From SKHV01 sp963678565 (GTDB lineage: Bacteria; Bacteroidota; Bacteroidia; Bacteroidales; Prolixibacteraceae): 64,000 nt of DNA. Shown here piece after piece: positions 37,233 to 45,513 of this stretch. The notes under the pieces were generated by a model. That model worked only from the letters and a program-made list of their open reading frames with translations, was not told where the DNA came from and made no database searches. The DNA is taken from contig OY782875.1 in assembly GCA_963678565.1 (NCBI GenBank), positions 3,658,001 through 3,722,000 of the forward strand, given 5' to 3'. Both the position numbers and the translations under genes were made by a program. The first letter of the stretch is position 1. Each line of letters begins with the position of its first letter.

Positions 37233-38873
37233 ATGGCTAAAGAAATTAAATTCAATATTGAAGCGCGCGACTTGCTAAAAAAGGGTGTAGACCAGTTAGC
37301 TGATGCAGTGAAAGTAACCTTAGGTCCTAAAGGCCGTAACGTAATCATCGAGAAAAAATTTGGTGCACCACACATCACTAAAGACGGTGTAACGGTAGCA
37401 AAAGAAATTGAGCTTCCCGATGCATATGAAAACATGGGTGCTCAAATGGTAAAAGAAGTTGCTTCAAAAACTGGCGATGACGCTGGTGACGGAACAACAA
37501 CTGCAACTGTTTTAGCACAATCTATTATCACTGTTGGATTGAAAAACGTAACTGCAGGTGCAAACCCAATGGATTTGAAACGCGGTATCGACAAAGCAGT
37601 TGCTTCAGTTGTAAGTGAATTAGGAAATATTTCGGAGCAAGTTGGCGACGACTTTCAAAAGATTGAGCAAGTAGCTCGTATTTCTGCAAATGGCGACGAA
37701 ACCATTGGTAAGTTGATTGCAGAAGCAATGGAAAAAGTAAATAAAGAAGGTGTAATTACTGTTGAAGAAGCCAAAGGAACCGACACTTACGTTGACGTGG
37801 TTGAAGGTATGCAATTCGACAGAGGATATATCTCTCCTTATTTTGTGACCAACACCGAAAAAATGGAAGCAGATCTTGAAAACCCTTTCATTTTAATTCA
37901 CGACAAAAAAATTAGCTCAATTCAAGATATCATTCCAACCCTTGAAGCAACTGCAAAAGCAGGTCGTCCTTTGGTAATTATCGCCGAAGATATCGACGGA
38001 ACAGCCTTGAGCGGATTGGTTGTAAACAAACTACAAGGAACGATTAAAGTTGCTGCAGTTAAAGCGCCAGGATTTGGTGATCGCCGTAAAGAAATGTTGG
38101 AAGACATTGCAATTTTAACCGGTGGTACTGTAATTACCGAAGAAAAAGGAATGAAACTAGATCAGGTGACTCTTGAAATGTTGGGTCAAGCTGAAAAAGT
38201 AACAATCGATAAAGAAAATTCAACCATCGTAAATGGTGCTGGCGAATCAGAAATGATTGCTGCTCGTGTTGCTCAAATTAAAAAGCAAATCGAAACAACT
38301 ACTTCAGATTACGATAAAGAAAAACTACAAGAGCGTTTGGCTAAATTAGCTGGCGGTGTTGCAGTACTCTATGTTGGTGCAGCTTCAGAAGTTGAAATGA
38401 AAGAGAAAAAAGACCGCGTTGACGATGCATTAAGTGCAACTCGTGCTGCTGTTGAAGAAGGAATTGTACCAGGTGGAGGTATTGCTTACATCCGTGCAAT
38501 TGCTGCGCTTGAAGGTTTAGAAGGCGAAAACGAAGACGAAACAACAGGTATCGAAATTATCAAACGTGCTATAGAAGAACCACTACGCCAGATTGTTGCC
38601 AATGCTGGTAAAGAAGGTGCTGTAATTGTTCAGAAAGTAAAAGAAGGCGAAGGCGACTTTGGTTACAATGCTCGTCGCGATGAGTACCAAAACTTATTCG
38701 AAAGTGGTGTAATTGATCCGAAGAAAGTTACCCGCGTTGCATTAGAAAATGCAGCTTCAATTGCTGGAATGTTCTTAACAACTGAATGTGTTTTAGTTGA
38801 CGAAAAAGAAGAAAATCCAGCTCCTGCAATGCCAGCAGGTGGAATGGGTGGCGGTATGCCAGGAATGATGTAA
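37233..38873 (+). CDS. groEL: Chaperonin GroEL
   Basis: 546 residues. ATP-site motif GDGTTTATVLAQ, N-terminal VKVTLGPKGRNV and C-terminal Gly-Met tail (GGMGGGMPGMM). It forms the double-ring folding chamber with GroES. A terminator hairpin follows 27 bp after the stop. Confidence 0.98.
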   Translation: MAKEIKFNIEARDLLKKGVDQLADAVKVTLGPKGRNVIIEKKFGAPHITKDGVTVAKEIELPDAYENMGAQMVKEVASKTGDDAGDGTTTATVLAQSIITVGLKNVTAGANPMDLKRGIDKAVASVVSELGNISEQVGDDFQKIEQVARISANGDETIGKLIAEAMEKVNKEGVITVEEAKGTDTYVDVVEGMQFDRGYISPYFVTNTEKMEADLENPFILIHDKKISSIQDIIPTLEATAKAGRPLVIIAEDIDGTALSGLVVNKLQGTIKVAAVKAPGFGDRRKEMLEDIAILTGGTVITEEKGMKLDQVTLEMLGQAEKVTIDKENSTIVNGAGESEMIAARVAQIKKQIETTTSDYDKEKLQERLAKLAGGVAVLYVGAASEVEMKEKKDRVDDALSATRAAVEEGIVPGGGIAYIRAIAALEGLEGENEDETTGIEIIKRAIEEPLRQIVANAGKEGAVIVQKVKEGEGDFGYNARRDEYQNLFESGVIDPKKVTRVALENAASIAGMFLTTECVLVDEKEENPAPAMPAGGMGGGMPGMM

Positions 38874-38899
38874 GAGAACATCAACACAATTATAACTTT

Positions 38900-38934
38900 A
38901 AAGGCTGTTCATTTTTTTTGGGCAGCCTTTTTTT
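38900..38934 (+). terminator. Terminator of groES-groEL
   Basis: Stem AAAGGCTG / CAGCCTTT with a 15-base T-rich loop, followed by more T residues. Confidence 0.75.
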
Positions 38935-38999
38935 AATCAATATCGGATATTTACATCTTTTATAAGGAAAATACCATCGCATACAATATCTTGAGCCTT

Positions 39000-39007
39000 T
39001 ATCTTTG
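39000..39007 (+). promoter_or_regulatory. -7 promoter element TATCTTTG of the nitroreductase gene
   Basis: Exact TAnnTTTG match 41 bp before the ATG at 39049. Confidence 0.5.
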
Positions 39008-39048
39008 TACTATAAATTAGATAAAAGAACAACATAAAATAAAGAGAA

Positions 39049-39678
39049 ATGGAATTAGTTAAAAACTTACAATGGCGATATGCCACTAAAAAATTCGATG
39101 TTGCTAAAAAAGTGAGCAACGAAGATATCGAGAAAATAAAAGAAGCAGTGCGTCTTTCAGCATCTTCATACGGATTACAAGCTTACAAGGTATTGGTAAT
39201 CGAAAACCCAGAAGTTCGTGAAAAGTTACGTGCTGCTGCTTGGAACCAACCACAAATTACAGAAAGTTCACACTTATTTGTATTCTGTAATTACACCAAT
39301 GTTGATGAAAATGTAATTGATGATTACATGAAGTTAACAGCGGATGTAAAAAATATTGAAGTAGATATGTTGGGTGGATTCAAACAAATGATTATTGGAG
39401 CCACTAGCAAATTAGATGAAGCACAACTAAATGCTTGGACATCCAAACAAACCTATATTGCATTGTCAACACTTTTGGCTGCAACTTCAGAATTAAAAAT
39501 TGATGCTTGCCCGATGGAAGGATTTGAAAAAGAACAGTTCAATGAAATTTTAGGTTTGAATGAAAAAGGATTAGAAGCATCGGTTGTTGCAGCTGTTGGT
39601 TTCAGATCGAGTGAAGACGAAACACAATATTCACAAAAAGTTCGTAAACCAAGCGAGGAATTATTTGAAGCAATATAA
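39049..39678 (+). CDS. Nitroreductase-family NAD(P)H-dependent flavoprotein (NfsB-like)
   Basis: 209 residues. The N-terminal FMN-binding stretch is QWRYATKKFD, followed by RLSASSYGLQAYKVLVI and the C-terminal VAAVGFRSSEDE. Family members are FMN dimers reducing nitroaromatics, quinones or dihydropteridine with NAD(P)H. The physiological substrate is unknown. It is monocistronic. Confidence 0.9.
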   Translation: MELVKNLQWRYATKKFDVAKKVSNEDIEKIKEAVRLSASSYGLQAYKVLVIENPEVREKLRAAAWNQPQITESSHLFVFCNYTNVDENVIDDYMKLTADVKNIEVDMLGGFKQMIIGATSKLDEAQLNAWTSKQTYIALSTLLAATSELKIDACPMEGFEKEQFNEILGLNEKGLEASVVAAVGFRSSEDETQYSQKVRKPSEELFEAI

Positions 39679-39702
39679 TAAACACCTACACACGCACTAA
39701 TT

Positions 39703-39746
39703 GAAACGTTCAAATATGCTTGTAAAAAAGTATTTTTGAACGTTTC
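39703..39746. promoter_or_regulatory. Perfect 12-bp inverted repeat overlapping a promoter box, upstream of the ThrRS-editing-domain gene
   Basis: GAAACGTTCAAA (39703-39714) and TTTGAACGTTTC (39735-39746), 20-bp spacer. The right arm overlaps TATTTTTG (39731-39738), an exact TAnnTTTG box 44 bp before the ATG at 39783. T-rich sequence after it means it could instead or also end the nitroreductase transcript. Operator or terminator cannot be decided from sequence. Confidence 0.6.
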
Positions 39747-39782
39747 TTGTTATTTTTAGCTTTCAAATCATTAATTCAAAAG

Positions 39783-40196
39783 ATGAAAGTTTTAGTAATC
39801 TATACCACTCATTTTAGTTATGAGCCCAAAATAAAAAACACAGAAGAAGCAGAAGAAGTCACTGTAGGAAAAACTTATGAAGATTGTTTGGTAGCTTTTA
39901 TACAAGTAGAAGAAAGTGATGAAGAACAAACACTAATTAGTCGTGAAAAGAAATTGGTGAACCACTTAAAATGGACCTTGCGAAAGAACAACTGCTCAAA
40001 AATTGTATTGCATTCTTTTGCACATTTATCAGAATCGAAAGCCAGTTTTGCATTTACCAAACAAATTTTCGATGCTGCCCAGAAACGACTTCAAAATGCT
40101 CAAATTGAAACTGCTCAAACTCCTTTTGGCTATTTTCTCGATTTAGACATTAAAGCACCCGGATTTTCCTTGGCACGCATTTGGACGAGCTTATAG
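39783..40196 (+). CDS. Stand-alone archaeal-type threonyl-tRNA synthetase editing domain protein
   Basis: 137 residues from the ATG at 39783; the frame is open from 39747, but the promoter and inverted repeat argue for the later start. MKVLVIYTTHFSYEPK, CLVAFIQVEESDE, SFAHLSESKAS and TPFGYFLDLDIKAPGFSLARIW line up in order with the N-terminal editing domain of archaeal ThrRS (MRVLLIHSDYIEYE, LVAFISVEK, PFAHLSSELAKP and [20 protein letters not shown] in Pyrococcus, from memory). That domain removes serine from tRNA-Thr. The histidine of the AHLS motif and the PFGY motif are kept. The lysine after PFGY(Y/F) and the later glutamate seem replaced. The function may be trans-editing with another specificity. 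Confidence 0.75.
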   Translation: MKVLVIYTTHFSYEPKIKNTEEAEEVTVGKTYEDCLVAFIQVEESDEEQTLISREKKLVNHLKWTLRKNNCSKIVLHSFAHLSESKASFAFTKQIFDAAQKRLQNAQIETAQTPFGYFLDLDIKAPGFSLARIWTSL

Positions 40197-40260
40197 TTTT
40201 GCAAAACTCAATATACACATTTACTCACTCATCAACTATGGTCGCTTTAACTGCATAGCT

Positions 40261-40506
40261 CACAAACAAAGCTATGGTCGAATGGCTGATATTTTGCTTT
40301 ATTTGTTGAATAGAATATACAAGAAACAATCGTCCGATTTAGAACTATTGCAGAAAGAACTGGCCGAATTAGCTGCCATGTCGATCGAAAGTACCACACG
40401 TATCTTTACCAAATTCAAGAATGAAGGCCTCATTAGCATGGACGGAAAATACATTGAAATTTTGCAGCCTAATAAAATACTGGAGATTCGCAAAAAGGTT
40501 AATTAG
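40261..40506 (+). pseudogene. 5'-truncated Crp/Fnr-family regulator (DNA-binding domain only)
   Basis: The frame reads HKQSYGRMADILLYLLNRIY, then LLQKELAELAAMSIEST, TRIFTKFKNEGLISMDGKYIE and a short tail. This is the complete C-terminal winged helix of a Crp-family activator. The cyclic-nucleotide-binding half is absent: only ~85 bp separates it from the preceding gene and none of that encodes it. An ATG at 40282 could give a 74-residue free HTH protein. A 9-bp direct repeat CTATGGTCG (40236 and 40272) lies at the truncation point. It is best viewed as a deletion remnant. Confidence 0.6.
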
Positions 40507-40835
40507 CGTTCAATGTCGTGATCGTAATAGGTTTTCACAACCATGCCTTGTGGATTGACTTCAAATTTAAAGAATTCAACTTTTGTGTAACCAGGGCTCA
40601 CTCTCGGATCTAAAGTATGTTGGCCTGAATCAACGACTGTAGCACGAATAATTGTCTCCTTTTTATATACCAACAGCTGATTCCCATTTTCTAAATCAAT
40701 GGTTTGATAAGGCGAACCATATTTGCTCGAAACTTCAGTCAAACGCTCTCCCACAAAATCACGCTTCAACTTTGCCTGCGGTGAGCAAGAAGCAAGCGCT
40801 CCAAGCACAAAAAATATCAATAGTATTCTCTTCAT
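40503..40835 (-). CDS. Small lipoprotein, unknown function
   Basis: 110 residues from the ATG at 40835; upstream in-frame codons are rejected because a promoter element lies 8 bp before this ATG. The signal ends at C17 (GALASCSPQ). The mature part (LKRDFVGERLTEVSSKYGSPYQ) resembles SmpA/OmlA-type small domains, where a short helix is followed by a beta sheet, but no firm family was recognised. Its stop overlaps the Crp remnant by 4 bp. Confidence 0.7.
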   Translation of the reverse strand: MKRILLIFFVLGALASCSPQAKLKRDFVGERLTEVSSKYGSPYQTIDLENGNQLLVYKKETIIRATVVDSGQHTLDPRVSPGYTKVEFFKFEVNPQGMVVKTYYDHDIER

Positions 40836-40842
40836 GATCACA

Positions 40843-40850
40843 CAAAAATA
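40843..40850 (-). promoter_or_regulatory. -7 promoter element TATTTTTG for the small lipoprotein
   Basis: Exact TAnnTTTG on the minus strand, with a minus-strand TTTG at 40876-40873 as possible -33 box (22-bp spacing). The transcript would be nearly leaderless. Confidence 0.45.
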
Positions 40851-40897
40851 GCATTCCAATTTAAATATTGCCCAAAGTTGTACCATACGTTACAATT

Positions 40898-40905
40898 TAC
40901 CTTTG
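40898..40905 (+). promoter_or_regulatory. -7 promoter element TACCTTTG of the cupin gene
   Basis: Exact TAnnTTTG match, with TTG at 40878-40880 (17-bp spacing), 40 bp before the ATG at 40946. It lies inside the longer frame starting at 40868, so it supports the later start. Confidence 0.55.
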
Positions 40906-40945
40906 TCTCTTTCGCAATCTTTGTAACAAATTAAAACTGAAAGCA

Positions 40946-41284
40946 ATGATTTATAGCAACTACAAAGAGGCTGCTCCAAAAGAAAACCCTCATAAAGTAA
41001 AGGTTTGCGCACTGTACAACCACGATAATGCTCAAGTAATGCACATGACTTTGCAACCCGGCGAATCGTTAAAACCGCATGCCACTCCGGTCGACGTTTT
41101 CTTTTATGTTTTAGAAGGAAAACCAACTATTTTAGTAGGCGAAGAATCAATTCAATTTGAGCAAGACACGCTGATTGAAAGCCCCAAAGACATTATGCAT
41201 TGCATTAGCAACAAAACCGATTCAATTGCAAGAATTTTGGTAGTAAAAGCCCCCAAACCAATGGCAAAAACAATATTTGTGTAG
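40946..41284 (+). CDS. Small cupin-domain protein
   Basis: 112 residues from the ATG at 40946. Cupin motif 1 is seen in LKPHATPVDVFFYVLEGKPTI (metal ligands His and Glu) and motif 2 in ESPKDIMHCISNK (His). It is a single-domain beta-barrel of the type found in metal-dependent isomerases, dioxygenases and sensors. Substrate unknown. It is monocistronic. Confidence 0.85.
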   Translation: MIYSNYKEAAPKENPHKVKVCALYNHDNAQVMHMTLQPGESLKPHATPVDVFFYVLEGKPTILVGEESIQFEQDTLIESPKDIMHCISNKTDSIARILVVKAPKPMAKTIFV

Positions 41285-41339
41285 TCCTAAACATAGACAT
41301 CCCCCAATTTATTGAACATTACCGAAATATTACCTGAGA

Positions 41340-41549
41340 CGAGAATATGGTCACTAGAGGCGAGGAGGAGGCTGCTAGAGGCGTGAAGATAGTCGCTAGA
41401 GCCGAGGAAATGTCTACCAGAAACAAGTAATACCATACCAGAGGTGAACTAAAGGCAACCAGACTCGGGATGATGCTTACCAGAGCCAAGGAAAAATATA
41501 CCAGAGACAGGGAGAACATTGCAAGAAAGAGGAGAATGTATTCTAACAA
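41340..41549. repeat. Degenerate 21-bp tandem repeat, about ten units
   Basis: Ten consecutive 21-base units, each ending in a variant of (A/G)C(C/T)AGAG(G/C): units start at 41340, 41361, 41382, 41403, 41424, 41445, 41466, 41487, 41508 and 41529. A weaker unit precedes at 41319. The period is a multiple of three, so the plus frame encodes heptads with Thr-Arg or Ala-Arg at fixed places, broken by one TAA in the unit at 41424. The minus frame is open. It is probably a decayed minisatellite of coding origin. Confidence 0.75.
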
Positions 41550-41725
41550 ACTCTTTATCGTAAAAAGACAAAAACAACCAGAATTGGTAATCTGAAATGC
41601 CCTCTCACATCTGATTTTCGAAAAGAATAATGGAGAATAAATAAAGCGAATTATATCGAATAAGTTACTCAAGTTAAATTATTAGAGCATCTTTCCTTAG
41701 GTAGGGTTTTAAAACTCAATTTTAC

Positions 41726-41733
41726 TATATTTG
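41726..41733 (+). promoter_or_regulatory. -7 promoter element TATATTTG of purL
   Basis: Exact TAnnTTTG match ending 33 bp before the ATG at 41767. It covers the TTG codon at 41731, which rules that codon out as the start. Confidence 0.6.
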
Positions 41734-41766
41734 CAGCAAAATAAATTTCTAGAAAATCTTATCGAT

Positions 41767-44700
41767 ATGATCTTATTCTTTCAGGCACCTGCAGGTAATT
41801 TAATCGCAGTAGATGCAAAGGAATCCATTTCTGATCAGGACATTCAAAAACTTGTTTGGTTATTTGACGACGTTACAAAAATTGACAGCGAAACCATAAA
41901 AGGCTGGTTTGTTGGTCCTCGTAAAGAGATGTTAACTCCTTGGAGTACCAATGCTGTAGAAATTACTCAAAATATGGGTATTTCAGGAATTGTACGAATT
42001 GAAGAGTACATTCAGGTTGAAAACGAAAAAGCAAGTTTCGACCCAATGCTTCAACATTTATACAACAACCTTGATCAAACCATTTTTACCATTGATCGTA
42101 AGCCTGAAGAGATTGTAAACATCAAAGATATTAAAACCTACAACGAGCAAGAAGGTTTGGCATTGAGTGCTCCCGAGGTGGAGTACCTTGAATCAGTTGC
42201 CGAATTATTAGGCCGTCCGTTAACCGATAGCGAAGTATTCGGATTCTCGCAAGTAAACAGCGAACATTGCCGTCATAAAATCTTCAACGGGTCTTTTATT
42301 ATTGATGGCGTTGAGCAAGAGCTTTCTCTCTTCAAATTAATCAAGAAAACCACAGCTAAAAACCCGAATAAAATTGTTTCAGCCTACAAAGACAACTGCT
42401 CCTTTTCAGAAGGCCCGGTAGTTGAACAATTTGCTCCTACCACACACGATAAAGCAGACTATTTTAAAGTATCAGATATTAAAACAGTACTCTCTCTGAA
42501 AGCTGAAACGCATAATTTCCCAACTACTGTTGAGCCATTTAATGGTGCAGCAACCGGAACAGGTGGTGAAATTCGCGACCGAATTGCAGGTGGAAAAGGT
42601 GCACTTCCGATAGCCGGGACGGCAGTTTATATGACTTCCTATCCTCGTACCGAAGAAAGTCGAAAATGGGAACAAGCAACCGAAGAACGTCCTTGGTTGT
42701 ATCAAACTCCTGAAGAAATTCTGATCAAAGCCTCAAATGGTGCCAGCGATTTTGGTAACAAGTTCGGTCAACCTTTGATCAACGGTTCTTTACTTACTTT
42801 TGAGCATTTCGAAAACGATAAAAAATATGCTTACGACAAAGTAATTATGTTGGCCGGAGGAATTGGTTTTGGAAAAGCTGAAGATAGCTTGAAAGATGTT
42901 CCTTCTCCCGATCAAAAAGTAGTGCTTTTAGGAGGCGATAATTACCGCATTGGAATGGGTGGTGGAGCTGTTTCATCGGTTGCAACCGGTGAATTTAAAA
43001 ACTCAATTGAATTGAATGCAGTTCAACGTGCTAACCCCGAAATGCAAAAACGTGTATTCAACGCCATCCGTGCTTTAGCCGAAAATGAAAACAATCCAAT
43101 TGTTTCAATTCACGATCACGGTGCCGGTGGACACTTGAACTGTTTGTCGGAATTGGTAGAAGATACAGGGGGTAAAATCAACATCGATAAATTACCTGTT
43201 GGCGATCCAACTTTATCATTAAAAGAAATTGTTGGAAACGAGTCGCAAGAACGCATGGGCTTGGTTATTAAAGAAGAATATATTGAAAGCCTTCAGAAAA
43301 TTGCCGATCGCGAACGTGCTCCGCTTTATGTAATTGGCGACACAACCAACGATATGAAATTCACCTTTGAAAAAGAATCAACAGGTGAAAAACCAATCAA
43401 CTGGAAATTAGAACACATGTTTGGAAATCCTCCAAAAACAATCATGAAGGATACCAAACTGAATACAAAATATGCAGAAGTTGAATATTCGAAAGAAGAA
43501 ATCTACGATTATGTAGAGCAAGTGCTTCAATTGGAAAATGTTGCTTGTAAAGATTGGTTAACCAACAAAGTTGACCGTTCGGTAACCGGCCGCATTGCCA
43601 AACAACAAACTGCAGGTAAACTACAATTACCTCTTAACAACCTTGGAGTTTTCACTTTAGATTATCAAGGAAAGGCAGGTTTGGCCTCTTCAATTGGTCA
43701 TGCTCCGGCAGCTGCAATGGTTGATGCAGCCAATGGTTCAATTCTTTCAATTGCCGAAAGTTTAACCAACATTATTTGGGCACCAATGGCCGATAAAATT
43801 AAAAGCATCAGCCTTAGTGCCAACTGGATGTGGCCTTGTAATAACGAAGGAGAAGATGCAAGAATTTACGATGCAGTAAAAGCAGCTAGCGATTTTGCTT
43901 GTGCTTTGGGCATCAACATTCCAACCGGAAAAGATTCTTGCTCGATGACGCAAAAATATAGCGACGATAAAGTGTACTCGCCTGGAACAGTTATCATTTC
44001 AGCTTCTGGTGAAGTAACCGATGTTCGCAAAATTGTTGAACCGGTATTGGTTCCCGATTATCCATTGTATTATATCGATTTCTCGAAAGCTCCAAAAGAG
44101 CTAGGAGGAAGTGCTTTTGCTCAAATAAATAATAAATTAGGAACTGCAACACCAACCGTTACCGATAACGATTACTTTGTAAATGCATTCAATACTTTCC
44201 AAGACGCAATTGAAAAAGGGTTGATCAAAAGTGGTCACGATATTGGTGGTGGTGGTTTAATCACTTCTTTATTAGAAATCTGTTTCACCGATAACGAAAG
44301 TGGATTAGATCTAAACTTAACAGGAATTGAAGAAGAGGATACTTTGAAATTATTGTTTGCTGAAAATCCGGGAATCATTTTCCAAGCCGATGAAGCTGCT
44401 GAAGATTTATTGGCTTACAACGATATTCAATACGTAAAGATTGGTGCTCCTACAACATCGAACAAAGTTCAGGTGGTAAACAACGATGATTCATTTGAAT
44501 TCGATGTAGAATCACTTCGCGACCTTTGGTTTAAAACGTCATACTTATTAGATCGCAAACAGAGTGGAGCAGAATTGGCTTTAGAGCGTTTCAAAAACTA
44601 TAAGAAAAACGAACTAAGCTATAATTTCAAACAATTCGACGGTTTAGCATCTAGCCTTGGAATTGACTTAAAACGCAGAACACCTAGCAACGTTAAAGCT

Positions 44701-45444
44701 GCCATTATTCGCGAAAAAGGAGTTAACGGTGATCGAGAAATGGCTTACAGCATGTACCTCGCCGGAATGGATGTAAAAGACATTCACATGACAGATTTAA
44801 TCAGTGGTCGGGAAGATCTTTCTGACATAAACATGATTGTTTTCGTGGGTGGATTCTCTAATTCCGACGTATTGGGTTCTGCAAAAGGCTGGGCCGGAGC
44901 ATTTAAATACAACGAAAAAGCACGTCTTGCTTTAGAAAATTTCTATCAACGTGAAGACACTTTAAGTTTAGGTATTTGTAATGGCTGCCAGCTAATGGTT
45001 GAACTAAACTTGGTTTATCCGGGAATGGAACAAAAACCAAAAATGTTGCATAATGCAAGTCACAAATTTGAATCATCTTTCTTATCTGTTGATATTCAAG
45101 CAAACAATTCAGTAATGCTGAATAGCCTTGAAGGGGAAACGTTAGGTGTTTGGGTTGCACACGGTGAAGGAAAATTCAACTTACCAGCAAGCGAAGATCA
45201 ATACAAAATCGCAATGAAATATAGCCGTTCTAATTATCCGGGCAATCCAAACGGATCGGATTATGATACTGCAGCGATTTGCTCAGCCGATGGACGTCAT
45301 TTAGCAATGATGCCACATTTAGAGCGTGCAATTTTTCCTTGGCAGTGGGGATATTATCCTTCAGAACGTAAAACAGATGAAGTAACCCCTTGGGTGGAAG
45401 CATTTGTGAATGCGAAAAAGTGGATTGAAGTAAAAACAAAATAG
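41767..45444 (+). CDS. purL: Phosphoribosylformylglycinamidine synthase (single-chain)
   Basis: 1225 residues, the large single-chain type. An N-terminal FGAR-amidotransferase region (QVNSEHCRHKIFNG) is followed by two PurM-like ATPase halves (KAETHNFPTTVEPFNGAATG, HDIGGGGLITSLLE) and a C-terminal glutamine amidotransferase with nucleophile Cys in SLGICNGCQLM and its His in PHLERAIFPWQW. It makes FGAM in purine synthesis. It has its own promoter and terminator. Confidence 0.97.
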   Translation: MILFFQAPAGNLIAVDAKESISDQDIQKLVWLFDDVTKIDSETIKGWFVGPRKEMLTPWSTNAVEITQNMGISGIVRIEEYIQVENEKASFDPMLQHLYNNLDQTIFTIDRKPEEIVNIKDIKTYNEQEGLALSAPEVEYLESVAELLGRPLTDSEVFGFSQVNSEHCRHKIFNGSFIIDGVEQELSLFKLIKKTTAKNPNKIVSAYKDNCSFSEGPVVEQFAPTTHDKADYFKVSDIKTVLSLKAETHNFPTTVEPFNGAATGTGGEIRDRIAGGKGALPIAGTAVYMTSYPRTEESRKWEQATEERPWLYQTPEEILIKASNGASDFGNKFGQPLINGSLLTFEHFENDKKYAYDKVIMLAGGIGFGKAEDSLKDVPSPDQKVVLLGGDNYRIGMGGGAVSSVATGEFKNSIELNAVQRANPEMQKRVFNAIRALAENENNPIVSIHDHGAGGHLNCLSELVEDTGGKINIDKLPVGDPTLSLKEIVGNESQERMGLVIKEEYIESLQKIADRERAPLYVIGDTTNDMKFTFEKESTGEKPINWKLEHMFGNPPKTIMKDTKLNTKYAEVEYSKEEIYDYVEQVLQLENVACKDWLTNKVDRSVTGRIAKQQTAGKLQLPLNNLGVFTLDYQGKAGLASSIGHAPAAAMVDAANGSILSIAESLTNIIWAPMADKIKSISLSANWMWPCNNEGEDARIYDAVKAASDFACALGINIPTGKDSCSMTQKYSDDKVYSPGTVIISASGEVTDVRKIVEPVLVPDYPLYYIDFSKAPKELGGSAFAQINNKLGTATPTVTDNDYFVNAFNTFQDAIEKGLIKSGHDIGGGGLITSLLEICFTDNESGLDLNLTGIEEEDTLKLLFAENPGIIFQADEAAEDLLAYNDIQYVKIGAPTTSNKVQVVNNDDSFEFDVESLRDLWFKTSYLLDRKQSGAELALERFKNYKKNELSYNFKQFDGLASSLGIDLKRRTPSNVKAAIIREKGVNGDREMAYSMYLAGMDVKDIHMTDLISGREDLSDINMIVFVGGFSNSDVLGSAKGWAGAFKYNEKARLALENFYQREDTLSLGICNGCQLMVELNLVYPGMEQKPKMLHNASHKFESSFLSVDIQANNSVMLNSLEGETLGVWVAHGEGKFNLPASEDQYKIAMKYSRSNYPGNPNGSDYDTAAICSADGRHLAMMPHLERAIFPWQWGYYPSERKTDEVTPWVEAFVNAKKWIEVKTK

Positions 45445-45455
45445 ATAAGATCATC

Positions 45456-45484
45456 AAAAAGCGGTTTATTGGGAGCCGCTTTTT
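45456..45484 (+). terminator. Terminator of purL
   Basis: Stem AAAAAGCGG / CCGCTTTTT with an 11-base loop, 12 bp after the stop. Confidence 0.8.
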
Positions 45485-45513
45485 AATGTTTATAACAGAC
45501 CAATACGATTGAA

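Noticed and set aside
40197..40281. Frameshift joining the editing-domain gene and the Crp remnant into one gene
   Set aside because: The upstream protein is complete and unrelated to Crp, and its sequence does not encode a cyclic-nucleotide-binding domain.
40868..40945. Longer start of the cupin protein
   Set aside because: The promoter box at 40898-40905 lies inside it.
41319..41672. Minus-strand 117-codon frame over the 21-bp repeat
   Set aside because: A hydrophobic heptad product created by the repeat itself, with no promoter box and no recognised domain.
41731..41766. TTG start of purL
   Set aside because: The TTG is part of the TATATTTG promoter element.
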